In this document: positions 8,295 through 15,767 of the stretch, in pieces
How the letters are laid out: each line of letters starts with the position of its first letter
How positions within the stretch are numbered: position 1 is the first letter of the stretch
Origin: Planctomycetaceae bacterium
GTDB lineage: Bacteria; Planctomycetota; Planctomycetia; Pirellulales; Lacipirellulaceae
DNA length: 22,149 nucleotides
NCBI GenBank assembly: GCA_002713555.1
Contig: PATG01000105.1
Span: 1 to 22,149, forward strand
Direction: 5' to 3'
The notes under the pieces: model-generated
Told to the model about the DNA's origin: nothing
The model's database searches: none
What the model saw: only the letters and a program-made list of their open reading frames with translations
Program-made: the position numbers and the translations under genes

Positions 8295-8441
8295 GGGATT
8301 TGTGGCCGCTTGCAGCCGAAACTGCTAAAGTGCCAAAACGTTGCCAAGAGTTTTAAGCCAGCTGGCTGTAACACGATTGGCAATAACAATTGAACAAGCT
8401 TGCCAAAGCCGCATCTACCGAGAGTGAATGCGGTTTTTTTT
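8295..8441 (+). ncRNA. Candidate small RNA or attenuator-like leader
   Basis: A run of RNA-like structure ends in an intrinsic terminator. GCAG (8312-8315) can pair with CTGC (8322-8325). A perfect 12-bp palindrome AGCCAGCTGGCT lies at 8356-8367. TTGGCAA (8377-8383) is the exact complement of two copies of TTGCCAA, at 8341-8347 and 8400-8406, so it can make one of two exclusive stems. The 5' end is only a guess, taken from the tatagt box at 8284-8289, which has no good -35 at 17 bp. I recognise no known RNA family here (no SRP, 6S, tmRNA or SAM riboswitch signature seen). It lies about 220 bp upstream of the trans-sulfuration genes, so either a separate sRNA or a leader is possible. Confidence 0.35.
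8405..8441 (+). terminator. Intrinsic terminator
   Basis: Stem CCGCAT (8409-8414) pairs with ATGCGG (8428-8433), extended by AAAG/TTTT outer pairs, with a 13-nt loop and an eight-T run from 8434. No annotated gene on the plus strand ends just upstream, which is why a non-coding transcript is suspected. Confidence 0.7.
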
Positions 8442-8661
8442 ATTGCGCTGATTGTTATCGCGCTGATTACGGGAGTATTCGCTCCACAAGATAGCGGGTT
8501 CAGAATCGAAGGGCCCTTGATTTTCCTAACGTATTGGCAAATTTAAAAATAGTGAACGCAATACGCAAAACTTAGAGACTCGGAGTAATGTGTCCGGCAT
8601 ATCCGAACAGTAATACCTCCAATCACTTGAACACCCACTCAATTTAGCCCCCACTCCCGCC

Positions 8662-9909
8662 ATGAGCCAAGTCGAAATGTTTAAGACACCTCATCGTGAC
8701 ACGTCCGATGCAAATCAGGCCAAGGATCTACTTCCGAATATCGCGGAGGATGTTTCTACCAAATCAGTTCACGCGGGGGAAGCACGCCAAAAGTTAGGGG
8801 ATTCGATCACCGATCCAATTTTTTGTGCTTCGACTTACACCTTTGAAAATACGCAGTCAATTATTGACTTTATCAAAGAATCGCAACCACGCGAGGAATA
8901 TGGACGATACGGCAATCCTGGTGAGCGTATTGTTGAGCGTAAATTGGCTGAATTGGAGGGGGGGGAGGAAGCCGTCCTTTATTCGAGTGGAATGGCTGCC
9001 ATTGTCGGCTTGCTGATGGCCAAGCTAAGTTCCTGTGATGAAGTGATATTTTTTGACGAATGTTATCATCGTAGTCGTGAATTCTGTGCAAAGCATTTGT
9101 CTCGCTACGGTGTTGTAACGCGACAGGTGCGTACGTGCGACTACGAAGCTATGGAAGCAGCCATTACACCACACACCAAGATGCTCATCAGCGAATCGCC
9201 TACAAATCCTCATATGAGTTGTATAGACATCGAACGATTTGCCGATATCGGCAAGCGTCATGGTGTTGAAACATTGATTGATGCTACGCTGGCCACACCG
9301 TTCAATTTGCGTCCTATCGATGCTGGAATCGACTACGTACTGCATTCGGCCACAAAGTATCTTGGCGGACATAACGATCTGCTGGCAGGAGTTGTGATAG
9401 GTACGCAAGAAAAATTAGAAGCTGTGCGCAATCTCCGTGGCATCATGGGTGCAGTCAACGGTCCCCAGAACATCTACCTGCTCTCTAGAGGTTTGAAGAC
9501 TTTTGAGCTCAGGATGCAGCGTCATAACGAAAACGGACAGCGTGTTGCCGAATACCTGGAAAGCCATCCACGGGTCGATAAGGTTTATTACCCCGGGTTG
9601 GAGTCGCACCCTTACCATTCTATTGCCAGGCAAACCATGCGTGGGTTTGGTGGACTGGTTACTTTTTTGGTCAAAGATGCTGATTGGCGAGCAACTGCTG
9701 ATGTTGTCGACAATGTGAAAATTGCACGGATTGCTCCTAGTTTGGGAGGTGTCGAGTCTCTTATTGAGCAGCCCCTCATCATGAGCTACTATCAGTGTTC
9801 CCCGGAAGAGCGGGTTGAATACGGTATTCCGGATAACATGATCCGATTGTCTTGCGGTATCGAAAATACGGAAGATCTGATTGCAGACCTGGCACAAGCT
9901 TTGGGCTAA
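8662..9909 (+). CDS. metB: Cystathionine gamma-synthase (plant-like type), PLP-dependent
   Basis: A 415-residue enzyme of the Cys/Met-metabolism PLP family, probably joining an activated homoserine with cysteine to give cystathionine on the way to methionine. PLP lysine is K232 in [11 protein letters not shown]207 (LIDATLATP) should contact the pyridine nitrogen; YGRYGNP (80-86) and SSGMAAI (108-114) are the usual cofactor-binding segments; [16 protein letters not shown] is the C-terminal substrate-site motif. Many phrases (EYGRYGNP, LISESPTNPHMSCIDI, YYPGLESHP) are closer to plant chloroplast CGS than to E. coli MetB, from memory. An N-terminal extension of about 30 residues precedes the core. 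The start is ATG without a Shine-Dalgarno sequence. The related enzyme follows after 60 bp. Substrate specificity (O-phospho-, O-acetyl- or O-succinylhomoserine) cannot be decided from sequence alone. Confidence 0.85.
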   Translation: MSQVEMFKTPHRDTSDANQAKDLLPNIAEDVSTKSVHAGEARQKLGDSITDPIFCASTYTFENTQSIIDFIKESQPREEYGRYGNPGERIVERKLAELEGGEEAVLYSSGMAAIVGLLMAKLSSCDEVIFFDECYHRSREFCAKHLSRYGVVTRQVRTCDYEAMEAAITPHTKMLISESPTNPHMSCIDIERFADIGKRHGVETLIDATLATPFNLRPIDAGIDYVLHSATKYLGGHNDLLAGVVIGTQEKLEAVRNLRGIMGAVNGPQNIYLLSRGLKTFELRMQRHNENGQRVAEYLESHPRVDKVYYPGLESHPYHSIARQTMRGFGGLVTFLVKDADWRATADVVDNVKIARIAPSLGGVESLIEQPLIMSYYQCSPEERVEYGIPDNMIRLSCGIENTEDLIADLAQALG

Positions 9910-9969
9910 TCAGAAAGGTATTCTAGAGTAACCACCCTTAGTGGATCCCCAATCCGTTAGAGATTACGT

Positions 9970-11109
9970 ATGCAATTCAGAACACGCGCCATCCATGTTG
10001 GCAATAAAAAATGTCCGGAGACTGGCGCAGTTGTTCCCCCCTTGCATCTGGCCTCGACTTTTGTGCAGCCTGCTGCAGGAGAATGGGGTGAGTATGACTA
10101 TTCCCGCAGTGGAAACCCGACACGTTCTGGTTTCGAAGCCACTCTCGCTTCTTTGGAAGGCGGTACTGGCGCTTTGGCATTTGCGAGTGGTATGGCCGCC
10201 ATTCACTGTGTTGTTGCATCACTCAATTCGGGTGATCACATTGTAGCCGGCAGCGATATTTATGGCGGCACCTATCGATTGCTCCACAAAGTTGCCAACC
10301 GCGCTGGCATTGAGGTGACGCTAGTTGATACCACCCAGCTACAGGATGTGGAATCGGCATGTACTCCCAAGACAAAAATCATCTGGATCGAAAGTCCAGG
10401 CAATCCACGGATGACGATAACCGATATTGCTGCTTGTGCAGAGATCGCCCATCAGCACGGTGCGCTATTAGGTGTGGATAGCACATTTGCCAGCCCAGTA
10501 CTCACACGCCCTTTGGAGTTGGGCGCTGACATTGTTATGCACTCGGCCACCAAGTATCTAGGGGGGCATAGCGACCTGATGGGCGGAGCCTTGGTTGTTC
10601 AAAATGAGGGCTTGCGTGAGGAACTCTACTTTGTGCAGAATTCCACGGGCGCTATCATGGGTCCTTTAGAAGCCTTCTTGTGCTCGCGTGGTTTAAAAAC
10701 GCTTGAGCTTCGAGTGCGCGAGCAATGTCGTACGACTCAAAAATTAGCAGAGTGGTTGTCGACCCACGATCAGGTAGAACGTGTGATGTACCCCGGCTTG
10801 CCGGATCATCCAGGACATGCAATTGCCAAACTTCAAATGGACCATGGTTTTGGAGCCATGTTATCTTTCGAACTTAAGGGCAGTTTTTCCGCGGCAAAGA
10901 AATTTGTAGAATCAACCAGGCTCTTTCAACTGGCGGTTAGCCTGGGGGCCGTCGAATCGCTGATTGAACAACCCGCTTCCATGTCGCACGCGAGCTACGA
11001 TGCTGCAGATCGAGCCAAGCATGGCATTGCCGATGGTCTCATTCGACTTTCTGTCGGACTGGAGGCATGCGAAGATTTGCAAGCAGATTTGGGACAGGCG
11101 TTTGGATAA
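9970..11109 (+). CDS. Cystathionine gamma-lyase/synthase-type PLP enzyme
   Basis: A 379-residue paralogue of the preceding enzyme, close to the standard MetB/CGL length. PLP lysine is K195 in [10 protein letters not shown], with D170 (GVDSTFASP), YSRSGNPTR (44-52) and FASGMAAI as cofactor segments, and [18 protein letters not shown] near the C-terminus. The Y-S-R-x-GNPTR segment and short N-terminus are typical of bacterial cystathionine gamma-lyase and gamma-synthase. Paired with an upstream gamma-synthase, a gamma-lyase role (cystathionine to cysteine, 2-oxobutyrate and ammonia) is the best inference; O-acetylhomoserine sulfhydrylase or gamma-synthase activity remain possible. It is separated from metB by 60 bp in the same direction, suggesting one transcript. 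Confidence 0.82.
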   Translation: MQFRTRAIHVGNKKCPETGAVVPPLHLASTFVQPAAGEWGEYDYSRSGNPTRSGFEATLASLEGGTGALAFASGMAAIHCVVASLNSGDHIVAGSDIYGGTYRLLHKVANRAGIEVTLVDTTQLQDVESACTPKTKIIWIESPGNPRMTITDIAACAEIAHQHGALLGVDSTFASPVLTRPLELGADIVMHSATKYLGGHSDLMGGALVVQNEGLREELYFVQNSTGAIMGPLEAFLCSRGLKTLELRVREQCRTTQKLAEWLSTHDQVERVMYPGLPDHPGHAIAKLQMDHGFGAMLSFELKGSFSAAKKFVESTRLFQLAVSLGAVESLIEQPASMSHASYDAADRAKHGIADGLIRLSVGLEACEDLQADLGQAFG

Positions 11110-11268
11110 ACACTACCTGGTCGAATCGGCGATCAGGGCTTATCGAATCACTTTGCAAAAAGTTCCATCCACAGTGGGTTCTATGCTTGACTTGCCCTTG
11201 CTACACTTGTGTGTCCTTTGGGGTTTTAAACCGGTTCTTGGAATCACACTTTCTCAACGAATCATAAA

Positions 11269-12180
11269 ATGCAACTCGGCTTTGTCAGTGCAATACTTGG
11301 TGATTTGACTTTTGAGCAGGTCCTGCAGCATGCTGCCAGTATCGGATACCAATGCATTGAAGTAATGTGTTGGCCCCCCGGTGGGCCCGATCGTAAATAT
11401 GGCGGCGTAATGCATCTTGATGTTACCGATTTTTCGGCAACACAGGCGGATGATGTGCGTGCGCTTTGCGAGAAATATGGCGTCGCGATTAGTGCACTTG
11501 GATACTATTCAATACCCCTCTCGGCAGATAGCGAGCAAGCCCAGGTTGCTTGCCGGCATCTTCCAAAAGTCATTGATGCAGCAGCTTTGTTGGGTTTGAA
11601 TACAGTGAACTCCTTTATCGGGGCGAATCATCAAGTATCTTTGGAGGACAATTTTAAACTTTTTGAATCTGTTTGGCCTGAGTTGGTGAGGTATGCCGAG
11701 GAATGCAATATTCGAATAGGTATCGAAAACTGTCCGATGTTGTTCGAAAAGACATGGCCCTTTGGCCTGAATTTAGCGCACTCTCCCGCCATCTGGCGAC
11801 GCATGTTTGAGGTCATTCCCTCTCCCCACTTTGGTTTGAACTACGATCCATCGCATCTCCGTATGCAACTTATGGATCCGATTGCCCCGATCCATGAATT
11901 TGGTGCACGTATTTTTCACGCGCATGCCAAGGACATGCGTGTGGATGTTGAACGTCTGAACGAAGTTGGATCGCTCGTACCACCCATGCAGAGATGTACG
12001 GCAAAAGTCCCGGGACTTGGAGATATCGAATGGGGGAAGTGGATTGGGGCGCTTACCGATGCGGGATACGACGGTCCCGTGTGTGTCGAAGTTGAAGACG
12101 AGGCATTTGAAGGGTCGATAGCAAGGAGGTTGCAGTCTTTACAGATTAGCTACAATGTGCTGCGGCCTTTGATTGTATGA
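11269..12180 (+). CDS. Sugar phosphate isomerase/epimerase-like TIM-barrel protein
   Basis: A 303-residue protein of the xylose-isomerase-like/AP-endonuclease-2 TIM-barrel superfamily. Likely metal ligands are visible: Glu in IGIENCPM, Asp and His in LNYDPSHLR, His in IFHAHAKDM and Glu in VCVEVEDEAF. The N-terminus MQLGFVSAILGDLTFEQVL is the usual first strand. Such proteins isomerise or epimerise keto sugars or inositols; planctomycetes hold many paralogues and the substrate cannot be assigned. It begins 159 bp after the PLP enzyme in the same direction, and a functional link to trans-sulfuration is not evident. The start lacks a Shine-Dalgarno sequence. Confidence 0.85.
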   Translation: MQLGFVSAILGDLTFEQVLQHAASIGYQCIEVMCWPPGGPDRKYGGVMHLDVTDFSATQADDVRALCEKYGVAISALGYYSIPLSADSEQAQVACRHLPKVIDAAALLGLNTVNSFIGANHQVSLEDNFKLFESVWPELVRYAEECNIRIGIENCPMLFEKTWPFGLNLAHSPAIWRRMFEVIPSPHFGLNYDPSHLRMQLMDPIAPIHEFGARIFHAHAKDMRVDVERLNEVGSLVPPMQRCTAKVPGLGDIEWGKWIGALTDAGYDGPVCVEVEDEAFEGSIARRLQSLQISYNVLRPLIV

Positions 12181-12348
12181 TGTATTACTTGGTATTAGTT
12201 TAAGCTCTTGAAAGTTTCATGATTGATTGGCCTTTGCCTGACTAGTCGGTGTAAAGCACTCATGTTGTCATGCCAAATATGCATTGGTCCAATGTTTATT
12301 TGCGAATGATTGCCAAAATTCTTCTGCCAGCGCTAGCGCCATAAATGC

Positions 12349-12377
12349 TTGACACTGTGTTGTTACGAAGTTACTCT
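12349..12377 (+). promoter_or_regulatory. Sigma-70-like promoter for the small secreted protein gene
   Basis: A consensus -35 box TTGACA (12349-12354) is followed after exactly 17 bp by TACTCT (12372-12377), which keeps the key T, A and final T of the -10 box. It would give a leader of about 130 nt before the ATG at 12516. A perfect 10-bp palindrome ends 9 bp upstream of the -35 and could be an operator. Confidence 0.45.
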
Positions 12378-12464
12378 GGAATTCGTTGCAGGGTGTTTTG
12401 CTGTAAATAATTGCGCGCCAAATGTCCAGGTTTTCCAAGGCGATTGATTTCTAGTGTTCTATTA

Positions 12465-12510
12465 TTCAAGACTGTGCTACCTAGGGTGTTCAAGGCTGTG
12501 ATACGTAGGG
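12465..12510 (+). repeat. 22-bp imperfect tandem repeat overlapping a ribosome-binding site
   Basis: Copies at 12465-12486 and 12489-12510 match at 19 of 22 positions, with a 24-bp period. The second copy ends in TAGGG, which with the next base forms the AGGGG Shine-Dalgarno at 12507-12511, four bases before the ATG at 12516. It looks like a local duplication that created a second copy of the translation-start leader. Confidence 0.6.
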
Positions 12511-12515
12511 GCTTC

Positions 12516-12914
12516 ATGCGTTGCAACCGTTTGCAAAGTGGAATATTGCAATGTGGATTTTATCTCTTGCTGGGACTTGCGGCTATTGGTGTTTCGCACG
12601 CTATTGCTCAGTATCGTAGTAGTGCGCCTTACCCTTATTCGCATCAACGCGCGCCAGCGAACCGTCGTCTCCCAGCACCCGCCCGGCATGTGGGGAGTGG
12701 TGGCGTTATTGGCAACCCTTACCGCAACGATATTCCACCATCAGGAATGCCCCTCAACCGAAATATAAATTCCTATTATGGTAGGGGTGGGGGCAGGTCG
12801 TTAGCACGTCGACCTGCCCAAAAGCCTTTTTCAAATGCCACTCCGTATCAGCCTCTCATTACAGGTCGAGAAGCGGCTCGTTTGGAAGTTGCAAGAGGGC
12901 TTTGGCGTTATTAA
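12516..12914 (+). CDS. Small secreted protein, basic and Pro/Gly/Arg-rich, function unknown
   Basis: I do not recognise a family. The 132-residue protein starts with a signal peptide (MRCNRLQSG, then hydrophobic FYLLLGLAAIGVSHAIA, likely cleaved before QYRSS). The mature part is rich in Arg, Pro, Tyr and Gly (for example YGRGGGRSLARRPAQKP) and is probably disordered until a short helical end with GREAARLEVARGLWRY. ATG 12516 is chosen over an upstream in-frame start (12411) because it begins the signal peptide and has an AGGGG ribosome-binding site. The next gene, also secreted, follows after 94 bp and may be co-transcribed. Confidence 0.6.
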   Translation: MRCNRLQSGILQCGFYLLLGLAAIGVSHAIAQYRSSAPYPYSHQRAPANRRLPAPARHVGSGGVIGNPYRNDIPPSGMPLNRNINSYYGRGGGRSLARRPAQKPFSNATPYQPLITGREAARLEVARGLWRY

Positions 12915-13008
12915 GCAGGATGAGATGGAGCAGGTTTATTGTGACCAAACAGGGTGTTGCCGTAGCAGATGCATAAAAAAGATTCAAAATAGTAGTAGAG
13001 AGACGACT

Positions 13009-14355
13009 ATGAAGCCTATGGATTGTAGAAAAACAACCCGGAGTTGGTGCATCCTTCCTTGCCTTCTCGCACTGATGGTATTCGTCAGTTCGGCGAGAAC
13101 GGGGGTGTCTGAAGAAACGCTCGACCTGCCTCTTCCTCGTACTTCGACCAATGCCGCGCTTCATTATCAACGCGCAATATTATTTCTTGTAGCTGTTGAT
13201 CCCGTCCATAGAGATCTTCTTCGTAAGCCAATTTGGGAAATTGTGACTCCCACTTCGAGTCCAGCAGATCTTGCGAAGGTAGATCGTTTGTTGATTGCTT
13301 CTCGTCATGCAATTCGGTCCTCCCTGATCGGGGCCAATCAATTGCATGCTGATTTTGGTCTCGACATTCGCCAATACATGCTCACTGCTGTCTTGCCCCA
13401 CACGCAAATGATGGTTGACCTGGCCAAGTTGAACGCCTTGCATGGTGTGCAGAAAGAAGCGGCTGGCGATTGGACGTCTGCTGCTGAGATTTATCTAGCA
13501 ATAATCCGCATGGGTCGTCACATGACACATCAAACGACTCTGGATGAAGTATTAGCCGGCATCGAAATACTCGAAACGGCTTACTACGCTCTTGGACGTT
13601 GGGCTACCCACTGTTCCGATGAGTCATTGATTAATAGATTGCTGGATTTAGCAAAGGTCTCTTCTGGAAATCTGATTGAACCAGCGCGCACACTTTTGTC
13701 AGAGGCTAGTATCTCGCAAATGCGACTCGATGCTATGCAAGATGCCTACCCGGATGGCCCCTGGGCCGAAATGGTGCTGGAGGTGCTTCACGAAGAAATG
13801 CCCAATGTGGGACCTGTCGATTTAAGAAAACACGCCATCGCTGCTGCGATCAAACATGGGGTACCTAAAAGTGCTTTTGACAATAAGGATGCTCTGGGGC
13901 GTCACCTGAAAAAACTGCGTTCGACGCATATTGCTTTGACTCGAGAATCGGCCAGATGTCTTACGCAATCAGCACCAGAATCGATTCTGCAGGGAGAAAC
14001 AATTTATCAAAAATACAAGTCGAAACTACCAGACACAGAGAGAGCCAGTAAATTAAATCCAGCCAGGCTGGCGTCACTCTTTGCAGTTCATAAGGCAGAG
14101 TTGACTCTCACGAAAGTTATTTTGGCGATTTCAGCAACCAAGACGGCCCAAGGATTTCCAGCGGACCTGGGTAGTGTGGCTGAAAAACTGGGGGGAACGC
14201 TACCGAAAAGTCCCTACGATGGTTCGGCCCTGGTCTATGAGTCTCTTGAGAATGGCAAAGGGTTTTCGCTGACTGTTTCGGGAACGACAATTGGAAAAGA
14301 GAAGTTGCCTGAGATCGAGTTCAAGCATCTTCCGAGTGCTTCTTCGCCCGAGTGA
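13009..14355 (+). CDS. Secreted protein of unknown function with a pilin-like C-terminal tail
   Basis: A 448-residue protein with a signal peptide (basic start, then WCILPCLLALMVFVSSA). The body is mostly alpha-helical and resembles repeat-type helical scaffolds, but no named domain is recognised. Near the end, the sequence QGFPADLGSVAEKLGGTLPK, SPYDGSALVYES and GKGFSLTVSG follows the GYP...LP.DPF.G..L.Y...GF.LYS pattern found at the C-terminus of many planctomycete secreted and prepilin-like proteins. It probably acts in the periplasm or cell envelope. ATG 13009 is preceded by GAGAGA and begins the signal peptide; the frame is open further upstream to 12835, overlapping the previous gene, but that extension has no signal character. 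A second ATG at 13018 is possible. Confidence 0.7.
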   Translation: MKPMDCRKTTRSWCILPCLLALMVFVSSARTGVSEETLDLPLPRTSTNAALHYQRAILFLVAVDPVHRDLLRKPIWEIVTPTSSPADLAKVDRLLIASRHAIRSSLIGANQLHADFGLDIRQYMLTAVLPHTQMMVDLAKLNALHGVQKEAAGDWTSAAEIYLAIIRMGRHMTHQTTLDEVLAGIEILETAYYALGRWATHCSDESLINRLLDLAKVSSGNLIEPARTLLSEASISQMRLDAMQDAYPDGPWAEMVLEVLHEEMPNVGPVDLRKHAIAAAIKHGVPKSAFDNKDALGRHLKKLRSTHIALTRESARCLTQSAPESILQGETIYQKYKSKLPDTERASKLNPARLASLFAVHKAELTLTKVILAISATKTAQGFPADLGSVAEKLGGTLPKSPYDGSALVYESLENGKGFSLTVSGTTIGKEKLPEIEFKHLPSASSPE

Positions 14356-14378
14356 GTCGTCTGAAAAGACTGTTATTT

Positions 14379-14483
14379 CCAGGCCGGCACTAGTTTGCCC
14401 AGGCGGACATTAGCTTTCCCTGGCGGGAACCGGGGGGGGGGGGCGGGGGAAGAGAGTTTTCCTGGCCGTACCCGGGAGTTTGC
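14379..14483 (+). repeat. Degenerate 20-bp repeats interrupted by a 12-G homopolymer
   Basis: Copies at 14379-14398 and 14399-14418 match at 15 of 20 positions; a third starts at 14419 (CCTGGCGGG) and runs into twelve consecutive G (14432-14443), C and five more G; a fourth, looser copy starts at 14461 (CCTGGCCG). The unit length is not a multiple of three, so this is not coding. The G-tract could form a G-quadruplex-like structure or slip in length, and could also be a sequencing weak point. Confidence 0.5.
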
Positions 14484-14511
14484 TTTGCCTGTGCAATCCA
14501 TATTAGTTCGG

Positions 14512-15632
14512 TTTTGGATTTCTTTTTCCTATGTGGGAATGGTGTTTGCCACACTGTTTTTTCTGCGTCACTTTCTCCGTCACTTTTGCCGTGAAATACT
14601 ATCGTTTAGGGTTTGTTGTCGGGGTTCTCTTTAAGTGTGGGGTACGGGATCGGTATCGGACTTGTTTTGTTTTGGCACTATCTAGAATTGCCACAGTCTG
14701 GTTCCAAATTCCAACGCATCGCCAAGCGAGTAACGACGATAGCTGTCGTGTCGAATGTTGCCTACTTTATGTGGCACGCTACGGTCTGGCAGAATTCCAT
14801 CCGTTTGTTAATGGAGATGGACCCTTTGGAGAGTGCTTATTCCTGGCCGGTTGCCATTATTGCAGTTCTTGTTGGGATTATGTGGTTGGCATTTTTTCGC
14901 GCGATTCGAAAGGGCTACTTCTATATTGATAACAAGCTGAGTAAAATTCTTCCACGTCGTGTGTCGCTTGTTCTGAGTCTAGTTGTTATTTGCTCACTTC
15001 TCTTTTTTATTATCAATGGCATTCTTGCGAAGCAGGATTTGATCCTTGCGGATTCGATCTTTTTGAGACTAGATCGAATCACGGATGAAGGGATTCAACA
15101 GCCTACCCATGCCTTGGCATCAGGCAGTGATGAGTCGCTTATCGCATGGGGCTCGATTGGCCGTCAGGGCAAGGAGTTTATTGTTCATGGACCAACCCAG
15201 GAGCAACTTGAAGAATTTACAGACGCAAATCCTCTCAGGCCTTTGCGTGTCTATGTAGTATTGAATTCAAGAACGATAACACCAGAGCGATCCAAGCTTG
15301 CCCTTGAAGAACTTAGTCGTGGGGATCCATGCGATTTGTGTATATTCTGCATGCCAGCGATCCCATGATTTTTTTCTCTGGACTTGCTATAGAAGAGCCC
15401 CGATTGGTTGAAAGGACAACGAGGTTCTGATGTATCACCCTATTTGCAGTGGTATCCAATTATAACTTTCTTGCAAATCGCGTTTGATTTTCCCATGGCA
15501 ACAAGTGTGCCCATTGGATGCGGGCACAACTATGCCCCATCGAGTTATAGTGATGCTTGGATTGCTATTACCGAGCCAAAGTGATGGAGCCCCGAGGATA
15601 CGGAACGTTTGAAGCAGGTTTTGCAAAATAAA
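14512..15632 (+). pseudogene. Decayed membrane alpha/beta-hydrolase_9 family gene
   Basis: Pieces of one gene can be followed through three frames. The N-terminal membrane part (SYVGMVFATLFF, then SLSPSLLP, GLLSGFSLSVGYGIG and further transmembrane segments to about 15040) and the start of the catalytic region (GRQGKEFIVHGPT, PLRPLRVYVVL) match what I know of the Abhydrolase_9_N/Abhydrolase_9 family. The C-terminal part (YILHASDP, SPDWLKGQRGSDVSP, QWYPIITFLQ, CGHNY, EDTERLKQVL) follows directly. Lesions: a frame change at the T-run 14557-14562; TGA 14592-14594 and TAG 14607-14609 at probable Arg and Gln codons; loss of the central catalytic segment with a junction near 15320-15335; a frame change at T7 15369-15375; TAG 15390-15392; TGA 15582-15584 at a probable Trp codon. 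The longest intact piece is 14613-15368 (251 codons). Confidence 0.78.
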
Positions 15633-15651
15633 GGGCCCTTATTTGCCCTTT
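15625..15651 (-). terminator. Possible intrinsic terminator of aat
   Basis: AAAGGGC (15630-15636) and GCCCTTT (15645-15651) form a perfect 7-bp stem with an 8-nt loop. Read on the minus strand, the stem is followed by a T-rich tail (TATTTTGC), about 117 bp after the aat stop. The tail is short, so efficiency is uncertain. Confidence 0.4.
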
Positions 15652-15767
15652 CTGCTGTTGAGCCTGGGACGGCATATTTCTTTCTATTGCGATTTGCTGG
15701 ATGCCTTTGTGCAGAATTCGGCTTACCGAAACGTTTGGGAAGATTCGCATTTAGCGTGAACAGGAAT

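Larger units (their letters stand above)
8057..8661. other. 605-bp divergent spacer with a candidate structured RNA
   Basis: This region lies between the lipoprotein gene (-) and the cystathionine gamma-synthase gene (+), and no credible protein frame was found in it. It contains a -10-like box (tatagt 8284-8289), several mutually compatible and competing inverted repeats (8312-8406), a strong intrinsic terminator (8405-8441), and a 15-bp-period duplication of gcgctgatt (8445-8453 and 8460-8468). The segment 8470-8661, just ahead of the CDS, shows no Shine-Dalgarno sequence and no convincing promoter or known methionine riboswitch. Confidence 0.6.
12181..12515. other. 335-bp spacer with a promoter and direct repeats
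   Basis: No gene is seen here on either strand. The spacer holds a 10-bp palindrome GCGCTAGCGC (12330-12339), a likely promoter just after it (12349-12377) and a 22-bp imperfect direct repeat ending at the ribosome-binding site of the next gene (12465-12510). No terminator for the upstream gene was recognised. Confidence 0.6.

Noticed and set aside
8442..8661. SAM, SAH or cobalamin riboswitch directly upstream of metB
   Set aside because: None of the conserved core sequences of these classes was recognised in this stretch; only weak short hairpins are present.
10964..11308. 114-codon plus-strand frame at the end of the second PLP enzyme gene
   Set aside because: It overlaps the conserved C-terminus of the enzyme in another frame and has no family character of its own.
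14395..14634. 79-codon plus-strand frame across the G-run
   Set aside because: Its first part is translated repeat and homopolymer; only its end (SYVGMVFATLFF) is meaningful, and that belongs to the hydrolase pseudogene.
14531..14929. 132-codon plus-strand frame overlapping the hydrolase remnant
   Set aside because: It is an alternate frame of the pseudogene; the family-like residues are in the other frames.
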